From the NCBI GenBank assembly GCA_025890175.1, contig JANPYM010000005.1, positions 164,482-198,835 on the forward strand: 34,354 nt of DNA, read 5' to 3'. Each line of letters opens with the position of its first letter. Position 1 is the stretch's first letter. Below are positions 32,742 through 34,354 of this stretch, piece by piece. The notes beneath the pieces were generated by a model. The model did not search any database and was not told the DNA's origin. It worked only from the letters and a program-made list of their open reading frames with translations. Made by a program: the position numbers and the translations under genes. This stretch comes from Ciborinia camelliae. Its lineage: Eukaryota; Ascomycota; Leotiomycetes; Helotiales; Sclerotiniaceae.

Positions 32742-32883
32742 TATTAAACATATAATATATTATATATAAACTAAAGTTATATAAACTATAAAATAAATAA
32801 AAAATATTATACAATAAAGAAAGCTAAGCTATATTAGGAGGTGGGGTAGACCTCGGTCATTATAGTGAATATGATCTTCAACA
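32742..32883 (-). repeat. LTR-B, 5' LTR of the copia element
   Basis: 142 bp. The inner (left) half has lost nearly all C and G (TATTAAACATATAATATATT) while the outer right half is identical or nearly so to the clean copy (TTAGGAGGTGGGGTAGACCT, ATGATCTTCAACA). The boundary falls near 32820. It is followed by target duplication ATCTT. Confidence 0.93.
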
Positions 32884-32888
32884 ATCTT

Positions 32889-33469
32889 ATATTAAAAGAT
32901 TTTATAATATTTTTAGATTTAATATGATTTCAAAATCTTAATAATATTAAATATTAATATTATAAAATAACCTTATTATTATAATTTTGTATATATATAT
33001 TAATTATACTATTTATTAAATAATATTTCATATTTTTCTATTTGTTTATTATAATTTTTATTATATATTTTATTTTTAGAATATATATTTTTTACAAACT
33101 TTTTTATAATAATTTATTTAAAATAATTTTTAATTTATATAGATTAAAGCTTTTTAGCTTTTGGATTTTTTATTAAATTTTCTTTTAATTATTAATCAAA
33201 TTTATTAACAAAAAAAATAGATTCGGATTTATATTTCAAATCTTATTTTGATTAATAAAATATTAATTATAAAAATTAAGTTTTTTTAGGATTAAGATTA
33301 AAGGATTTAAAATAGAATTAATTATTATAATAGAATTATTGTTTATGTTATAATTTTATATTATTAATAATTTTAGTTTTATTAATTAAATATTAAAAAC
33401 AATTAAAAAATATAATAATATAAAAAAATATTATATTAATAAATTCGATATAATAATAAAAAATATAAT
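32889..33469. other. AT-rich stretch, nothing recognised
   Basis: RIP-like sequence with no readable frame, apart from a short AAGCTTTTTAGCTTTTGG segment near 33147. Probably the continuation of whatever lay at 28065-28233 before the copia insertion. Confidence 0.5.
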
Positions 33470-33618
33470 TATTGAACATGTAGTATATTGTGTGTAGACT
33501 AAAGCTATGTACAGGAACTGTAAAGTAGGTAGAGGGTACTGTACAACTAGAGGAGGCTAAGCTATATTAGGAGGTGGGGTAGACCTCGGTCATACTATAG
33601 TGAATATGATCTTCAACA
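33470..33618 (-). mobile_element. LTR-B solo LTR, best preserved, target duplication ATAAT
   Basis: 149 bp, from TATTGAACATGTAG to GATCTTCAACA, flanked by ATAAT at 33465-33469 and 33619-33623. Together with 6084-6245 it is the least mutated copy and serves as the reference for the family; it keeps AGGAACTGTAAAGTAGGTAG and GGTGGGGTAGACCTCGGTCA. In its coding direction it begins TGTTGAAGATC and ends GTTCAATA. Confidence 0.95.
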
Positions 33619-34354
33619 ATAATAACCAAAAATATATAATTTTATATTTTATATTATTTTTAATAATATAAATATCTTGATTTATAAAATTTCGATTTAC
33701 AAATTATTATTTAAAATCAATTCTATTATTAGATAATAAATAATATTAAAAAAATTAATAATTTTGATATATTTGAATATAAATAAATATTATAATCTTA
33801 AAATATTTATATTAAATTTAAAAAAAGAATTTATTAAAGTTTTTATAATTTTATATAAAATAAAAATTATTAAATTTAAATAAAAAATAAAATAATTAAA
33901 ATATTATTTTAAAACAATTTTATATTTTATTTAAAATAAATAAAACGTTTTATTTATTATAATAATATTATAATTTTTTTATAATTTAAATTAATTAATA
34001 AATATTTATTATTAAATTGAATTTTTTTTTTTTTAATAATATTAATTTATATTAAAAAAATCCAAAAACGAAAAACAAAATAATTATTGAAATATTTAAA
34101 AATACAATAATAATTAATAATAAAACGTTTTTGTATAAAAAAATTAATATTATATATTAATAAATTTTTAAAAAATATATAATAATAATATAATAAAATA
34201 TTTTAGAAATAATAATAATATTTAATAAAAATTTATTATTTTTTATAATTTATATAATTAAATATTAATATTATTATTAATAATAATAAAAATTTATTTT
34301 AATATATTTATTAATAATATATTATAATTTTATTATAATAATATTAATAAATTT
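33619..34354. other. AT-rich stretch, nothing recognised
   Basis: About 0.7 kb of nearly pure A and T with only scattered C and G. No domain, repeat partner or boundary was seen; it continues beyond the window. Confidence 0.5.

Larger units (their letters stand above)
28234..32883 (-). mobile_element. Full-length Ty1/copia retrotransposon, RIP-inactivated
   Basis: A 4,650 bp element bounded by two 142 bp LTR-B copies (28234-28375 and 32742-32883) and the exact target duplication ATCTT at 28229-28233 and 32884-32888. The LTRs share small deletions that the other LTR-B copies lack (after AAAGCTATGT and before TATAGTGAAT), so they are a true pair. On the minus strand the purine tract AAAAGGGA (complement of 28376-28383) lies immediately before the left LTR, setting the strand. 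RNase H lies left of the reverse transcriptase, as in copia on this strand. The body is full of stops. Confidence 0.93.

Overview
The window looks like a gene-free, repeat-packed, extremely AT-rich block of a filamentous ascomycete (Pezizomycotina) nuclear genome; by eye GC is roughly 15%. Three things point there. It holds dead LTR retrotransposons of the Ty3/gypsy and Ty1/copia superfamilies. Where related copies can be aligned, the differences are almost all C-to-T and G-to-A on the same strand, the signature of repeat-induced point mutation (RIP). Short islands of ordinary composition survive among the mutated sequence. I cannot name the species. I found no intact host gene, rRNA, tRNA or CRISPR array.

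Layout. 1-2060: AT-rich satellites (a 262-266 bp monomer, degenerate GATTTAAATC repeats, a 148 bp monomer). 2096-3783: islands of more normal composition, an ATCGATTTAATTATATAA repeat block, a 33 bp GC-rich minisatellite and one doubtful 77-codon ORF. 3784-6023: featureless AT-rich sequence. 6024-7845: a gypsy-type LTR carrying a nested copia-type solo LTR, then a minisatellite / microsatellite / palindromic MITE cassette. 7846-15694: nested copia remnants with solo LTRs, including a 10-N assembly gap flanked by the same 1.75 kb twice (very probably one locus). 15695-18562: a further decayed element split by a clean 274 bp solo LTR. 18563-19400: the same minisatellite / microsatellite / MITE cassette in inverted orientation. 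19400-21357: a plus-strand gypsy reverse transcriptase remnant broken by another LTR. 21358-28059: a structurally complete minus-strand Ty3/gypsy element with target duplication ATTAT. 28234-32883: a structurally complete minus-strand Ty1/copia element with target duplication ATCTT. 32884-34354: AT-rich sequence with one well-preserved copia-type solo LTR.

How it works together. Elements inserted into one another and were silenced by RIP. The two full-length elements keep gag, protease, reverse transcriptase, RNase H and/or integrase traces in the expected order, but are full of stops, and their catalytic YxDD boxes now read YINN. In both, mutation density drops sharply in the outermost part of each LTR. 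Short solo LTRs (about 150-274 bp) and the MITEs are much less mutated, as expected if RIP needs a minimum repeat length.

Labels used below: LTR-A is the 274 bp TGTGACGAAG family; LTR-B is the copia LTR family (142-183 bp); LTR-C is the gypsy LTR family (about 188 bp); LTR-D is the TGTCGCGAT family. LTR coordinates come from exact 5 bp target duplications where stated; domain calls come from hand translation with no database search.
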